Of a stretch of DNA of 64,000 nucleotides, positions 42,721 to 53,885 are shown piece after piece. The position numbers and the translations under genes are program-made. The notes under the pieces were generated by a model that was not told where the DNA came from, did not search any database, and worked only from the letters and a program-made list of their open reading frames with translations. Each line of letters starts with the position of its first letter. Positions within the stretch are counted from its first letter, which is position 1. The DNA comes from Cryptomeria japonica (lineage: Eukaryota; Streptophyta; Pinopsida; Cupressales; Cupressaceae), in NCBI RefSeq assembly GCF_030272615.1, contig NC_081415.1, positions 508,929,373 through 508,993,372 on the forward strand. The letters run 5' to 3'.

Positions 42721-43440
42721 GTCAAGTTTTTTCGGAAGGGTCTTTGTGTACCCATCCTACCAAATCTTCATCAATAGTTACTTGTTCCTGTGATCTTCTT
42801 GGGATGAAGCCATCAAGTGTATTAGTATGGGATGCAACAAGTGGTTTGAGTGACTGTTGTGGTTTTCCATAAGTCCTAGGTGAGAGGGGTAGTTGGTCAA
42901 CATAGAAAAGCTGACTAATATTATACTCTCCTGGGCCTTCATCTTGTACTTTCATTTTTAGATTTTCTTGTTTGGGTGTAGGGATCGATGGATTGGTGAG
43001 GTTTGTTGGGTGAATGTAATGTGATGAGGCGGTGGCTTCTCTATTGGTTAATGCCTTATATGGTTACACAAAGTGAATGGGTTGGCATCACCAAGGATAG
43101 TAATCTCTACTCTTTTATATGGAAACTTGATGCATTGATGGTAAGTAGATGGTATTGCTTGCATGGTGTGAATCCATGGTCTACCTAATAGGACATTGTA
43201 TGGAAGAGGGAGGTTTAGGACTAGACAAACCACATTCTTCACCATGGGTCCTAACCTGACTGGTAGAGTGACACACCCTTTAAAGGAGCGTTTGCATCAT
43301 CATAGGCCTTGATGGTGATCCGCTTTCTGACATCTACCGCGTCTTCTGCATATCCCAATGTTGTGATTAGCTGTAATGTACAAATGTTAAGGCCAGCTCC
43401 ATTGTCAATCAAGACTTGCTTGATTCTATGTTTATGTATG
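42721..43440 (-). pseudogene. Protease of G2
   Basis: VLIDNGAGLNICTL near 43420, then YNVLLGRPWIHTM in 43245-43048; Asn replaces the usual Ser or Thr after the catalytic Asp. A frame change lies between the two halves. 42955-42722 is the C-terminal extension with QDEGPGEYNISQL, matched in G1 (FQDKGMGEYTLNQ) and G3. Confidence 0.85.
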
Positions 43441-45150
43441 AATCCCTCAATGTGGAGAGGGGCATTATGTGGTTGTTTAAAGGATGCATCATCATTCTCC
43501 ATAAAAGTGAGACATGGTGATGATTTGAGACTACCAACCATGGCTTGAAATTGATATGTATTGAGGTCGGGTGGAACTGACACTTCTTGGAGAGCTTGAT
43601 CTAAGATGTTTTTATATGAGGGTGATATACGCAAAGTCTCCACTATGGAGATAAGTGTTGGTATCTTATCTAATTTCTCCATAAGGTTATAATGTTTGGG
43701 CACATATGTCACTCTTGATGGTGCACTTGGTAAGACAAGCTTGCTATGGTGGGTAACAAAATTGCATGTGCGATCCTTGCCTTTGATGGTAATGGTAGCA
43801 GCTTGTTCATTGGAACCATAAAGATTATTGACAGTATAGGTATAGGTTGCACGTGTATAATCTTTCATGTTATCTTGATTCTTACCTTGATGGGAGGGAC
43901 CTCCTTTCTCATATGATGGGAGTGGATTTTTGAACATGGTATGATCATTATTAGAAGTTTTTGCATTGTGACCATGCACTTCTATGTCACCTCGATCAAT
44001 GAGGTCTTGAATGGTATCCTTTAATCAATGACAGTTGTTTATTTTGTGCCCTCTTCCTTTATGAGATTTACAATAACCATTATCTCTCCACTAGGAAGGT
44101 TTGACTTGTGGTTCATAGTGTGATGTTTTAGGTAATGTGATAAGATTAGAAGAGATGAGCTGGCGTAAAATCTTTTCAAGAGATTCTCCCAAGGGTGTGT
44201 AGGTGTGATTGGGTTTGTAGGTTGGGTACCTGTTTTTAGGTTCCTCTTGTTGTGTGTTTGAAGGTTGATTTCCTAGATTGTTTTGAGGATTACCTTGATT
44301 GGTAGTGGGTTTGTTGCAATTATCTACAACCATTGTGATTTTGACTATGGGTTGAGCGATTTTGATAGTTCGTGCATCTACAACACCATCGTTAACAATG
44401 TTTTTGTTTTTAGCCCAAAAATTTGGTTTGTCACTATTGTAGGCTGGTCTTGGACCTTCCTTGTTGTCATTATATATTTTGAGAAGTCCCTTTTTGATGA
44501 GGGATTTCTCTATTTTAAGTCCTTGAGTTATGACGTCTTTGAAATTGTCAAATCATTTTATGTCTAAGTAAAATTCCATTTCCTCATTTAAGTTTCAAAT
44601 AAAAATTTAAACTAATTTCTCTTCGGGAATGGGAAAGGAACGTCTACTAGAAATGTGTCTCCATATTTATAAGAATATTGAGAATAACTCACCATTATTT
44701 TGTTTTGTATTCCATAGATCAACCATGGAGACATCTCATTCTATGTTATGCGCATGGAGAGTGATAAATTTTTCTATGAGGTCCTCAAAGGTCCTGATCC
44801 CACCGAGTAGGTGTGAGAACCATTGCATGGATGAGCTTCACAAACTTTGGGGAAAGAGGTGCATTAAATATGTGTCCTCGTATGCAACCTTTAAGCAAGC
44901 AGAGAAAAATTCTTGCACATGATCTCTAGGGTCTCCCTTTCCTTTGTATTTATCAAACTTGGGGTTTCGAAGGTGCGTGGGAAAGGAGGCATGTATATGT
45001 TTCTATCAAATGGATATGAACAGATATCTTCAAGAGCATATTGATTTTGTGTCCTTCCTGTTGGCATTTCAATAGAAGGAGATTGTTGATATTCATTAAG
45101 GATATTGAGAAGGTTGTTGAAGATTATTTGATATAACTGAAAAAGGATAA
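43441..45150 (-). pseudogene. Gag of G2, 5' end lost
   Basis: From about 45150 down: a capsid core with YPFDRNIYMPPFPRTFETPK, then several broken frames, then PNHTYTPLGESLEKILRQL (44200-44140) and a degenerate knuckle YCKSHKGRGHKINNCH near 44070-44030. It aligns with G1 Gag residues 140 onward. Everything upstream (N-terminus, leader, 5' LTR) is cut off at about 45150. Confidence 0.82.
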
Positions 45151-45627
45151 TAACTATCTTTATAACATTATTTTGTCATTGATGTCAAGAAATTGATTTT
45201 CTGATTCAGTATGATGTTGCCATATCTTGAGAAGATTGATTTGAAGAGAATTAAGATGTCGGTAAAAGACATAGAAAGAATGTGATAAGAAAGAGGAGAA
45301 ATAAGATATTTAATGGGAAACTATTACCGAGTTAGACAATGATGAGATCATGATGTTTAGATTGTTTTGATATCCTACATATGTTATTCATTGTAAGGTT
45401 AATACTATACTATGTCACCGAGCAAAGAACCTAGTCGGTAAACCCTAAGGAACCTAGTCGGTAAACCCTAAGGTTATCGATATCAGTTAATGAAGGCAAA
45501 ATGTCTACCGAGTAAAGTTTAGTATTTACCGAGTTGCAACCGAGTTATGACAGATCACATTGGATGGATAAAAACATTATTTAATGAAGGATGCTGATGA
45601 GCTGGAGATGTATAAATGATTGGTATT
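45151..45627 (+). repeat. Fragment of another Copia LTR with ACCGAGT/TCGGTAAA phrases
   Basis: The text has the 'ttttgtcattgatgtcaag' opening common in SIRE-like LTRs and several ACCGAGT or TCGGTAAA phrases (about 45255, 45328, 45418, 45442, 45465, 45509, 45530). It includes a direct 23-bp duplication around 45430-45475. No internal region is attached; C3 inserted into it on the right. Confidence 0.5.
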
Positions 45628-46440
45628 TGTTGGCATATGCACACTCCAATGAGACATTGTATGTGATTGAAGGTTTTGTCATTGATGGCAACCTTACAAT
45701 CCTATGGCACCGGCAAGGCATTACACTGGCAAAGTAGTGCATCGGCATCATCAGAACACACTACACCGGCACTCAGAACATCGGCACTGGCACAAAGAAA
45801 GGAAGTATACTGGCACAGAGGCCGACAGGATTTTTGATATATTATATTTTGTTTATTATTTGAAAAACTTTGTAAGCCGACTTGATATCATTGTAAAATG
45901 ACTTATATATATAAGAATTCATTGTAGGACATTTTGTAAGGAAGTGAAGTAAGTGAAGAAAAGATTAGGCAGACCTATTATGTGAAATATAGGTTAAGGG
46001 GTATATGAAAAGAATAGAGCAGAAATCGGTACTGAATCCGCAATTGAAGATGCTATTGTAAAGAAGTACAAGTTATTGGATTTGTATAATCCACATTTTA
46101 AGTTAGTGAGACTTCCCATTTGAGCAATGAGCTCTAGGCACTTGGCCTTCCTACATGTGCAGGCCCCTATTGTAAGTAATATTCTCTTATTGGCCAGTAA
46201 GTGGATAGTATGGGTCACAAATCCCACCGAGGTTTTTCCCACATCGAGTTTCCTCGTTAAATCCTTGTGTTATGGTGTGCTTTTCATGTGGATGCTTTTA
46301 ATTCTATTTATTGCATTATTTCTTGCATACCGATACACTGTCATAATATGTTCTGCAAATTTTAAATTGAGAAATTCTAATTACCGGTTAGATATTGATT
46401 CACCCCCCCCCCCCTCTCAGTATCTATGGGATTCCTAATA
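45628..46440 (+). repeat. 5' LTR of C3
   Basis: TGTTGGCATA ... TTCCTAATA, 813 bp; compare the solo LTR at 39612-40392. It carries several CACCGGCA-like phrases (45706-45790), a TATATATAA box near 45904, and a run of 14 C near 46402 just before the end. Confidence 0.92.
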
Positions 46441-46442
46441 AT

Positions 46443-46455
46443 TGGTATCAGATCC
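46443..46455 (+). other. Primer-binding site of C3
   Basis: TGGTATCAGATCC, two bases after the LTR; initiator tRNA-Met type. Confidence 0.85.
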
Positions 46456-46511
46456 TGGTCCTCTATTTTCAGAAGCCTAATGGCTTGAGGAAGATCTTGA
46501 CATCGGTAAAG

Positions 46512-47660
46512 ATGGAAAATCTGATGAAGCAACTTGAAGCAGCTCTCTCAGACTATGATGCAAAAAAATTGAAAAATATCAAACTAGAAGATGATCTAAA
46601 GGCAGCTCAGGATATCATTCAGGCACTTCAAGAGAATCTTACTATTGCAAGAAATAAGAGAAGAGAACTTTGTGAAAAGATGCAAATTGAGAATAATGAA
46701 AAAGAATCACTTAATGATATGTTAAAGTAAGCTTAAACTGGAGAACATAACCACAAAGAATGAGATGCAGAATATGACTATGAGATTTTGTAAAGAGATT
46801 GAAGATAGGAAGAAGAATGAAGAAGAATTGACCAGAAGACTACGTGATGCAACAAATGAGAATACAAGACTTAGCTATGAAAATGATCTATTAAAGACAG
46901 ATCTGATACACACTCAGAATGACTCAAATGAACTGATGAGATAGAAAGAAGTCTTAGAAAGAGAACTAGAAACTGCAAATCAACATAAAGAAAAATTCAA
47001 GAAAAGCTCAGAGGAACTTAGTAACTTGCTGAAGAATCAAAAACCTAAAGGTGACACTTTTGGAATTGGCTTTGAAGTTGGTGAAAGCTCTGGTACTGCA
47101 AACACACAGGATCACAGCAAACCAGTAAGGCAACCTAATGCTTATAAATTCAATGGAAAATGCTTTAACTATAATAAGTATGGTCATAGAGAAAATGAAT
47201 GTAGATCTAGAAATTATCAGAATATCAACACACCCACCAGTCAATGTTCTAAATGCAACAAAGTTGGTCACAATTTTGAGAATTGCAGAATGAATGTGAG
47301 ATGTTATGTTTGTGGAAGATTTGGACATTTATCTAATCAATGCTAAACACAAACCGGCATAGGTTATGGGAAAGCTATTCGAAAGAATAATGTAACTTGT
47401 TATGCATGTAACAAGATTGGGCATATTGCAAAATTTTGTAGAAGTAAAGGATCACCGGCAGACAACAAAAGTTCTAGCTTGAAAGGTAAAGAAAAAGTTG
47501 AAGAGGTTAAGTAAGAATTCTCAAAACAATGGATTAGAAAAGCTGATCTAAATATTGGGAATACTCCTCCACTGGTAGAACTAGTCAATGCTTCACTAGC
47601 AAGACAGAGTGATGCTTCACTAGCAGGACAGAGTGATGCTCCACCGGCAGGAAGTTCTTC
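46512..47660 (+). pseudogene. Gag of C3 (coiled coil and four zinc knuckles, no capsid domain)
   Basis: From ATG 46512, MENLMKQLEAALSDYDAKKL and the following 150 residues are charged and heptad-like (coiled coil), with a +1 frame change near 46728 and a stop near 46942. Then come knuckles CFNYNKYGHRENEC (second Cys is Tyr), CSKCNKVGHNFENC, CYVCGRFGHLSNQC and CYACNKIGHIAKFC (47400). The UBN2 capsid domain expected before the coiled coil is absent: only about 70 bases separate the primer-binding site from this start. It keeps the nucleic-acid-binding end but not the shell. Confidence 0.82.
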
Positions 47661-47973
47661 ATCAAATTGAAGAAAGTTTCCTTGAGGGTTTGGAAATCTA
47701 ATGACACATGTGCTATTATTCCCTCGGTTAAAGATGAGAAGTTAGAAATTACTTTTTACCGGCAGACAATGTTAAGTGAATACTTAACTGGCATGCATTT
47801 AATGTGGTAGATGGCAAAAAGACCTTATAAATTTGTGATTTTGGGTCCATTTCATTTCACCGAGATTTCAAACCTACGAAGAGCACAAAGATTTGGAGCT
47901 AAGGCATTTCGAGCAAGAGGCAAGAACACTTCAAGCAATCATCCATCCTAAAGGCAGAAAAAGGTATTTTATC
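47661..47973 (+). promoter_or_regulatory. Possible internal promoter before the C3 long ORF
   Basis: Non-coding, with stops in all frames. CTTATAAATT near 47824 is a fair TATA box, 150 bases before the ATG at 47974. No direct evidence of transcription. Confidence 0.4.
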
Positions 47974-50900
47974 ATGGCATCCACCTCTGCACTTGAATAT
48001 ATAGAAAACCCTACTATTGTTAAAGTTGTAAAAAGACCTAGGCCCGTATTTCAATTAGTTCCCAAGGTAGCAAAGAAGGATGATACTTTAGGTGCCTTTT
48101 CTCAAATTCCTAAGGGAGTTGTTTATGTTGAAGACCCCAGAATTTACATTCACTGCAACATTGAGGAACTAGGAGATGAAGAGATTAAAACCATGTTTAA
48201 ATTTGTCATATGTGATGAATCCGATAATGTAAAAGATGAACATAAGATCATTGAAACCCTAGGATTTACATAGATCCTTAGCATTCCTTAATTCCCCAAG
48301 GATGTGATCAGGATAGTCCTAAGCAGGGTACATGGTGAATTTTTCTAGTTAGATGCAATTCACAAAATCACCAAGGAAGCTGTAAAAGCTATCATAGGGT
48401 TACTGACCACCGGTAAAAGGCCAGACAAGACTAAGAAGGTCTCCAATGACCTAGTTACTCAGCTAACTGGTGCCACATTTGATAAAAGGTCCTTAAGAGT
48501 CAATCATGTAAAAGATACTAATGTAAGATTTATCAGCATGATATTAGGATATAAGGCAACTCATGCAAACAGACTCAATTCAGTGTCAAGTCTATGCATT
48601 AAGAGTGCTTATGACATGGTCACAAATAATGCAAAGATTGATGTATGTGAGTGGTTGAAGGATGAATTAATTGACAACTTAGGCAAGATTAAGAAGGACA
48701 AGAAAGGAACTTTTAGGTTTGGAAATCTACTAGTATGTCTGATGCTACATATAACCAAACAGGTTCCCGATATAGGCTACAAAGAACTTGGATATGATAT
48801 ACCGGTAGGTAAACAGCTAACAGAACTATTCAACAATATGGGAGAAGATAAGGAAAACAATATCCATGATTTCTTTCAAGCACTTAAGGCCAAAATGAAG
48901 AAAAGAATCAGATTATCACAAAAGATTGTTGACAAATATAAGGATGAAATATGTTTTGTAATCAAAAAGGATGAAATCTGGATGGAAGCAGTCATCCCAA
49001 GAACAATCTGGGTAATAGAGATGGGCTACGAAATAGAAGATCATATAATTTAAAAATATGCTAAAGCACTTTTGGAAGCACCTAAAGAACCTAAGGAAGA
49101 AGTATTTGGTAGTGCAAAAACTATTGAAAGCCAAATACAATCCCATAAAAGAGTGAAAAAGGTTGAGGTAGTTGTAAGAAGAGGTTCTAGGCAAGCAAAG
49201 GAGATCAAGGATAAAGTAATGAAACAAACTAGTATAATAGAGGATGAGTTAGCAGCTCCACAACCTGAAACTCACCTATCACCAGTAGGCACATCTTCAA
49301 AGAATGACATGCCTGCAACTTTCAAAAGAGTTGTAAGGAAAAGAGATCCCTCACCGGCAACCACACCCTCACCTAGGAGGACAAGACAAAAACAACAAGC
49401 AGTGAGATCTTCGGTAAGAAAGGCTACACCAAACAAGAAGAAATTGACACCCAAAAAGAAGAAGAGGACAAATAAGGACATGGCCCCTCTTAGCATACTG
49501 TTGAATGAAATTACAGAGGAAAGGAAATTGAAGAATAGAGAGAAATTGTATGACACTCTGACAGCTGATGAAAAAGAACAAGTAGAAAACAGTGTTATAT
49601 TACATATGGACATGTATAAGAAATTTTTGATGGAAGTTGTAGATGAAGTACCAGATGAACTATTTAAAAGATTGGAAGCAAGAAGACAAGCAGTAGTAGA
49701 ACTTGACAAGAAAATAAAGATAGAAAAGCTACTTGTTGTATACCCGGTGAATTCACCCAAAGAAATTGATGACTTAATTGTTGAAGCCAACCGGTCAGTA
49801 TTTTCTACTGCACACCGGCACATTGCTTTAATGGTTGGAAGATTTAATGAGGTGACTAAGGAGACAGAAAATGCATGGGACATTTTCCTAGTGGAGAAAG
49901 AAAAACAAGAAGAATACATGAGCCACAAACCTATAAAGGTATATTAGAAAGAAAGAGACAAGGGTAAAGGTAAATTTGGTGGACCACCTAGTATCAAGGT
50001 TAAAGACAACTTACCCCCACCTCCTTTTACTCCACTGATAACAACAACAGCTACAAAAGATCAACTGGCAATTGAAAGTATGGATGTAGAGGATGTCAAT
50101 CCTAATCCTGAAGTCTTATATACAGTGGATGTTGATACTCAAAAGATCAACATTATGGTAGACAAAGATACAGCTGATAAGACTGACATGGCTAGTGAGC
50201 CTCCGGTAGATGAGAAAACTAAAAACACACAAGAGAAACCAGCAGATGTCAAAGAGCAACAAGTAGAAACTCAGAGTCAAACTAAGACAATGTAACAAAT
50301 TGAGCAAAAGGCTCTAGAATAGGAACAGGTTCATAAGGAATCAGTGCCACCGGCAACTAGAGAAGCACACAAACCATTGCTTAAAGAAATGCAAACACAA
50401 ATAGACCTACCAGAGGTCACAACAAGCTTGGTTACTTCTTCCACCGACGGAATTCAGAATGTTGGTTCCTCCTCAGCAGGCCAAAAACCAACAAATGTGA
50501 CTAAAGTATTCTTAGATTCAATTAAAAGTATAACATATTGCAGTTCACAAGCTTATAAGGCTATAGATGACACAATCCCAATTTTGAAGGTAATTGCTCC
50601 TAACTGTAATATAGATAATAAATATTCTTTAGGACAACTTGATACTTTGTGTAAATATATCTCAGAGAACATTGAGAAAATAAAGGAAGAGACATTGAAG
50701 GACAAAGTAGAAATTGAAAAGCAAAAATTCTTTGAAGATCAAATAAAGAAGTGTACTAGGGATTTTGACACACTTCTACTGGAACTATGTAACTTATTGA
50801 AAGAGTACAAAACTTTGTACAAAGACATCTATAAGACAAACCTTTTGACAGTAGACATAGATAAGAAAATAAGCAAGGTACAGGATGAAATCAATAAACT

Positions 50901-51252
50901 TGCTGATAATTTTGTTAACTCGCCTGATACATTATTAGTTTTTAAGAAAAGGATAACAAATTTTGAGGAAGAATTACTTAAATTAGAAAGATAAAAGGAG
51001 AGAATAGTGAATAAAGCAAAGCATCTGAGATTAAAACTAAGTCCAAGATTGGACTATCTAGCATCATTGCGGAAGGAAATATCTGAGGCACTGATATAGG
51101 GAAGGAAAACACCGACAGAGCATTTTCAGCACCTCACCGGTATAGTTAAAAGAATGGAGACAGCAATCAGAGATAGTAAAAATTTTATGGAGAGTATAAA
51201 CTTGATTTTGGCAAAGCTTTTTCAAATTGTAACCACCCAGTTACAAGGTTGA
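47974..51252 (+). pseudogene. Unrecognised long reading frame of C3 (about 1,090 codons)
   Basis: One frame runs from ATG 47974 (MASTSALEYIENP) to the stop at 51250 with about nine internal stops and no frame change. Residues 1-360 look globular (LIDNLGKIKKDKKGTFRFGN and LLVCLMLHITKQVPD are typical). A Lys-rich basic stretch follows (TPNKKKLTPKKKKRTNKD, about 49430-49480), then charged segments with heptads (49500-49940), an acidic low-complexity part (50050-50300) and a final coiled-coil region (50600-51000). I see no protease, integrase, RT, transmembrane segment or signal peptide. It sits where pol should be and ends just before a purine tract. It may be a captured gene or an accessory ORF; I do not recognise it. 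Confidence 0.7.
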
Positions 51253-51408
51253 AACTACAAACTCTACTGACATCTTGACAACCTTTGTCATTGATGCCAA
51301 AGGGGGAGTAGTGGTATGAGAAAATTCAAATATCAGAGGAATCATATGCTCAAGGGGAGCACACATTTTTAGTAACATTTTTTGGACTTCACATTTTTGG
51401 ATACTATA
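51253..51408 (+). other. 3' untranslated end of C3
   Basis: Includes purine tracts AAAGGGGGAG (51299-51308) and CAAGGGGAGC (about 51353). The 3' LTR would follow but is displaced by G3. Confidence 0.6.
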
Positions 51409-52837
51409 TGTGGGAAAAGCGGGTCGATAGAACTCAAAATGCGAAAAACGGAGCTCTACGGAGCCTTGCTCACACACCCACAGGACTTCTTGGTGCAAGC
51501 TATGGAGTAATAAAGTATCACTCAGCTTCCCAAGGTTGGTCCCATGGTTCTCTATCTTACACGGTCCCTCAAACCAATGTTTTTGCTCTCAGATCACTGA
51601 GAAAAATGGTATAGGGATGGAAAATGCAAGAACGAGGGATGATTTTGATAGATTTTAGAATGAAATGCATCCTAAGCTATGCATGATCTTAAAATGCAAT
51701 AAACTAGATTATAAGATGACAAGGTTAGTATAAATACTATCCTAACATGATATATTAGTCTATGATTGAGCTAAATGATAAAGAAAGTATTCTAAACATG
51801 CATATTTAGACTAATTTCTAGTTAAAGAGAGGCTAAAATAATGAGCATAAAAATGATATATGAAAGCTTGAATGTATTTGAGTATAAGTGTGATACTACA
51901 AACTTGGATTTGATTTCTCAAAATGGAGGAATGAGAGCTCTATTTATAGCAAAAATAGGGCAATGGATGGCCAGGATTGAAAGAGTTAATCAAGGGTTGA
52001 GTTCGAAAGTTGGGAATCCATGTTTGCAATTTGCACCAATAAAATGGTGACAAATGTCAACATAGGGTTGGGTTGAGAGAAGGGGTTGGAGGCATTAAAT
52101 TCCTGAGAAGACCTTATGGTTATCTAGAGGGTAAGGGTTAAGCCTAAGTTAAGATTACCCATTGGATTAAGAGTTAATCCAAGGATAAACTCTTGTGCAA
52201 ATGATTAAGAGATAATCATGGTCAAAGCATTAAAGGCTTGATGAGACCCTTGGGTTGGATGAAGGTTAAGTTAGGCAAAAAGTCTCTAACCATGTAAGAG
52301 GGTTGAATTAACCATTAATGGTTTGGGAGACTTTGGGGATATTAAGTGGTTGAAGATTTGAAGCCTTTAATGGTTATCAAAGACTTTAAGGTTTTGAGAA
52401 GTGACCTCCCCTTGCTTAGGGATGTGACAAAGTTTAGAAGATGGGTTAGGCTAATTAGAAACGATTAGAAGAGTCTAGAAGAAATTAGGAAGGGTTTAGG
52501 AAGCAAGTGGGAAATGTAGGAGAATGCAAATGGATGGAGGGATAATAGGATTTAATTGAATTTAATGAATTTCATTCAATTTGGTTGCAATTAAATAAAT
52601 TAGATTTATTTAATTTAGGATAACTATTTAATTAAATTTGAATTTAATTAAAAGTGGATAGGGGGGATTTAATTGAATAAAATGATTCATTCATTAAATG
52701 GGTATAGTGAATTTAATTGAGTAATTTTCTTAATTAAATAGAAGAATGTGGATAATTTAATTAAATTGGATTTAATTAAATAAAGAAATGAACATAAAAT
52801 ATTCATTTAGGAATATGGTCATTTTTATACGTCTACA
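51409..52837 (-). repeat. 3' LTR of G3
   Basis: On the minus strand it begins TGTAGACGTA and ends CTTTTCCCACA. Distantly similar to 14674-16005 (shared phrases such as 'ggataaactcttgtgcaa' and 'aaagtctctaacca'), so G2 and G3 belong to related but separate families. The next five bases to the left are CTATA; the second copy of the duplication is not visible. Confidence 0.85.
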
Positions 52838-52884
52838 TTTTGCCCCTCTTTGAAGTGACGTGTGTGCACATGTTATTTCAAAGA
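52838..52884 (-). other. Polypurine tract of G3 within an inverted repeat
   Basis: Minus strand: TCTTTGAA (52884-52877), 22 bases, TTCAAAGA (52854-52847), GGGGCAAAA, LTR. Confidence 0.75.
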
Positions 52885-52985
52885 AAATGATGTGTTATCG
52901 TAATTTATGATCAAATAAAATTTTTGTGTTGCTCTCATGCTTTGCAAGTTGTGCCTCAGATTTGATTTGATGTGTGATGCCCCCT

Positions 52986-53090
52986 CGGGAGATGAATCAA
53001 TATTTTGAAAAATTTTGATTGGAATTGATGAATTGTGTGTGGTATGTATGATTTTGTCTATATGAAATGTGGAAATTGATTCATCTCCCG
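52986..53090. other. 16-bp perfect inverted repeat near the G3 polypurine tract
   Basis: CGGGAGATGAATCAAT (52986-53001) and ATTGATTCATCTCCCG (53075-53090), 73-base loop. Compared with G1 and G2 the third pair is G-C in place of A-T, on both arms. Confidence 0.85.
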
Positions 53091-53172
53091 ATAATGTACA
53101 TTGTGTAGGGTATAGGGGAGACCGCGACCACATTACATGTCCGGTTGGCTAACCCTAATTTCATTGTCCTCC

Positions 53173-53179
53173 TATAAAA
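53173..53179 (+). promoter_or_regulatory. TATA box of the G3 PMD gene
   Basis: TATAAAA in CCTCCTATAAAAGAGG, 75 bases before the exon 1 ATG; it lies inside the element, outside the LTR. Confidence 0.65.
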
Positions 53180-53253
53180 GAGGAACAGTGTTTTAATTTT
53201 ATTCATTTGTGCATTGTTGACTTTGGAGAAAGAGAATTTGGTCTGAAGTCAAA

Positions 53254-53328
53254 ATGCCTATTCCGTATTCTAGGCATCGTTTTGAGCGCGTTCAGAGGTA
53301 CCGGAGACCTGCCGCATATGGACCACTA
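53254..53328 (+). pseudogene. PMD gene of G3, exon 1
   Basis: Twenty-five codons from ATG 53254, open to the donor GTAAGT at 53329. Peptide MPIPYSRHRFERVQRYRRPA then AYGPL. Phase 0, joins exon 2 at 54370. Arg-rich and conserved in the three Tat elements. I mark it pseudogene because exon 2 is broken; exon 1 itself is intact. Confidence 0.82.
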
Positions 53329-53399
53329 GTAAGTCAACACTTTTGACCCTTTTTTGATTTTTGATTTGATCATTTTTGGTTATTTTTTGATTTTTGAAA

Positions 53400-53885
53400 T
53401 TCAGTTTTAGCGTTTTAGTGCGTCAAAGTCGCAAAGTAGCACATACAAAAATTTAGGTAGCGCATGAAGATGAATTTTAGGGCTACGCCCGAAATAAAAT
53501 AGAGTAGCGCATAGAAAGTCTAAGTTAGCGCAGGGAGTGAAAATAGCACATGCCGAACATAGGGTAGCACGTCAGGTCAGCAAGGTAGCGCATAGGGTAG
53601 ACCTAGCGCATGGGAGTCACAGGGGTTCACATGGGTAAGGGGTTTTAGCGCGTAGGGTAGACCTAGAGCATAGGGTCGAACAAGTAGCGTCAGCGAGGTA
53701 TAGGTTAGCGCATAAATAGGTTTTAGCGCATAGGGCGGGTTGGGTGGCACATGGGGGCAAAAGATTAGCGCATAGAGTCGGTCTAGCGCATAGGGTAAAT
53801 AGATTAGCGCGTAAGTAAAACAGCCTAGCGCGTGGGTGGATTTTAGCGTAGTGAGAATCTGTTTTAGCTCATGCGAAAAAAAAAA
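53400..53885 (+). repeat. Intron array of TAGCGCATAGGG motif in the G3 PMD gene
   Basis: About twenty copies, for example TAGCGCATAGAAAG near 53505, TAGCGCATAGGGTAG near 53587, TTAGCGCATAGAGTCG near 53765, TAGCGCGTGGG near 53825. Irregular spacing of 12-30 bases. Confidence 0.9.

Larger units (their letters stand above)
14674..45150 (-). mobile_element. Tat-type Ty3/gypsy element G2, interrupted
   Basis: On the minus strand from 45150 down: gag, protease, G-patch, RT, RNase H, archaeal-type RNase H and integrase (to 37509), a spacer with a minisatellite, then a plus-strand PMD gene (exon 2 33268-35137, exon 1 near 16412-16478), polypurine tract and 3' LTR. It is split by G1 (16987-33038) inside the PMD intron and by a solo LTR (39612-40392) inside RNase H. 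Its 5' LTR and leader are cut off by later insertions at the right. About 13.6 kb of its own sequence is here. Confidence 0.88.
45628..51408 (+). mobile_element. SIRE-like Copia C3, pol-less, 5' LTR and internal region
   Basis: 5' LTR, Met-type primer-binding site, a coiled-coil and zinc-knuckle Gag, and then, in place of protease-integrase-RT, a single long unrecognised frame. A purine tract AAAGGGGGAG lies near 51299. The 3' LTR is not in the window because G3 is inserted at 51409. With no Pol it must have depended on a related autonomous element, perhaps the source of the solo LTR at 39612. Confidence 0.85.

Noticed and set aside
46402-46416. Run of 14 C, considered as a functional tract
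   Set aside because: Related LTRs have shorter runs at this place; slippage or sequencing error is the simpler reading.
49272-49928. 218-codon minus-strand Ser/Phe-rich frame
   Set aside because: Complement of the Lys/Glu-rich coiled part of the C3 long frame, which is kept over 3 kb on the plus strand.
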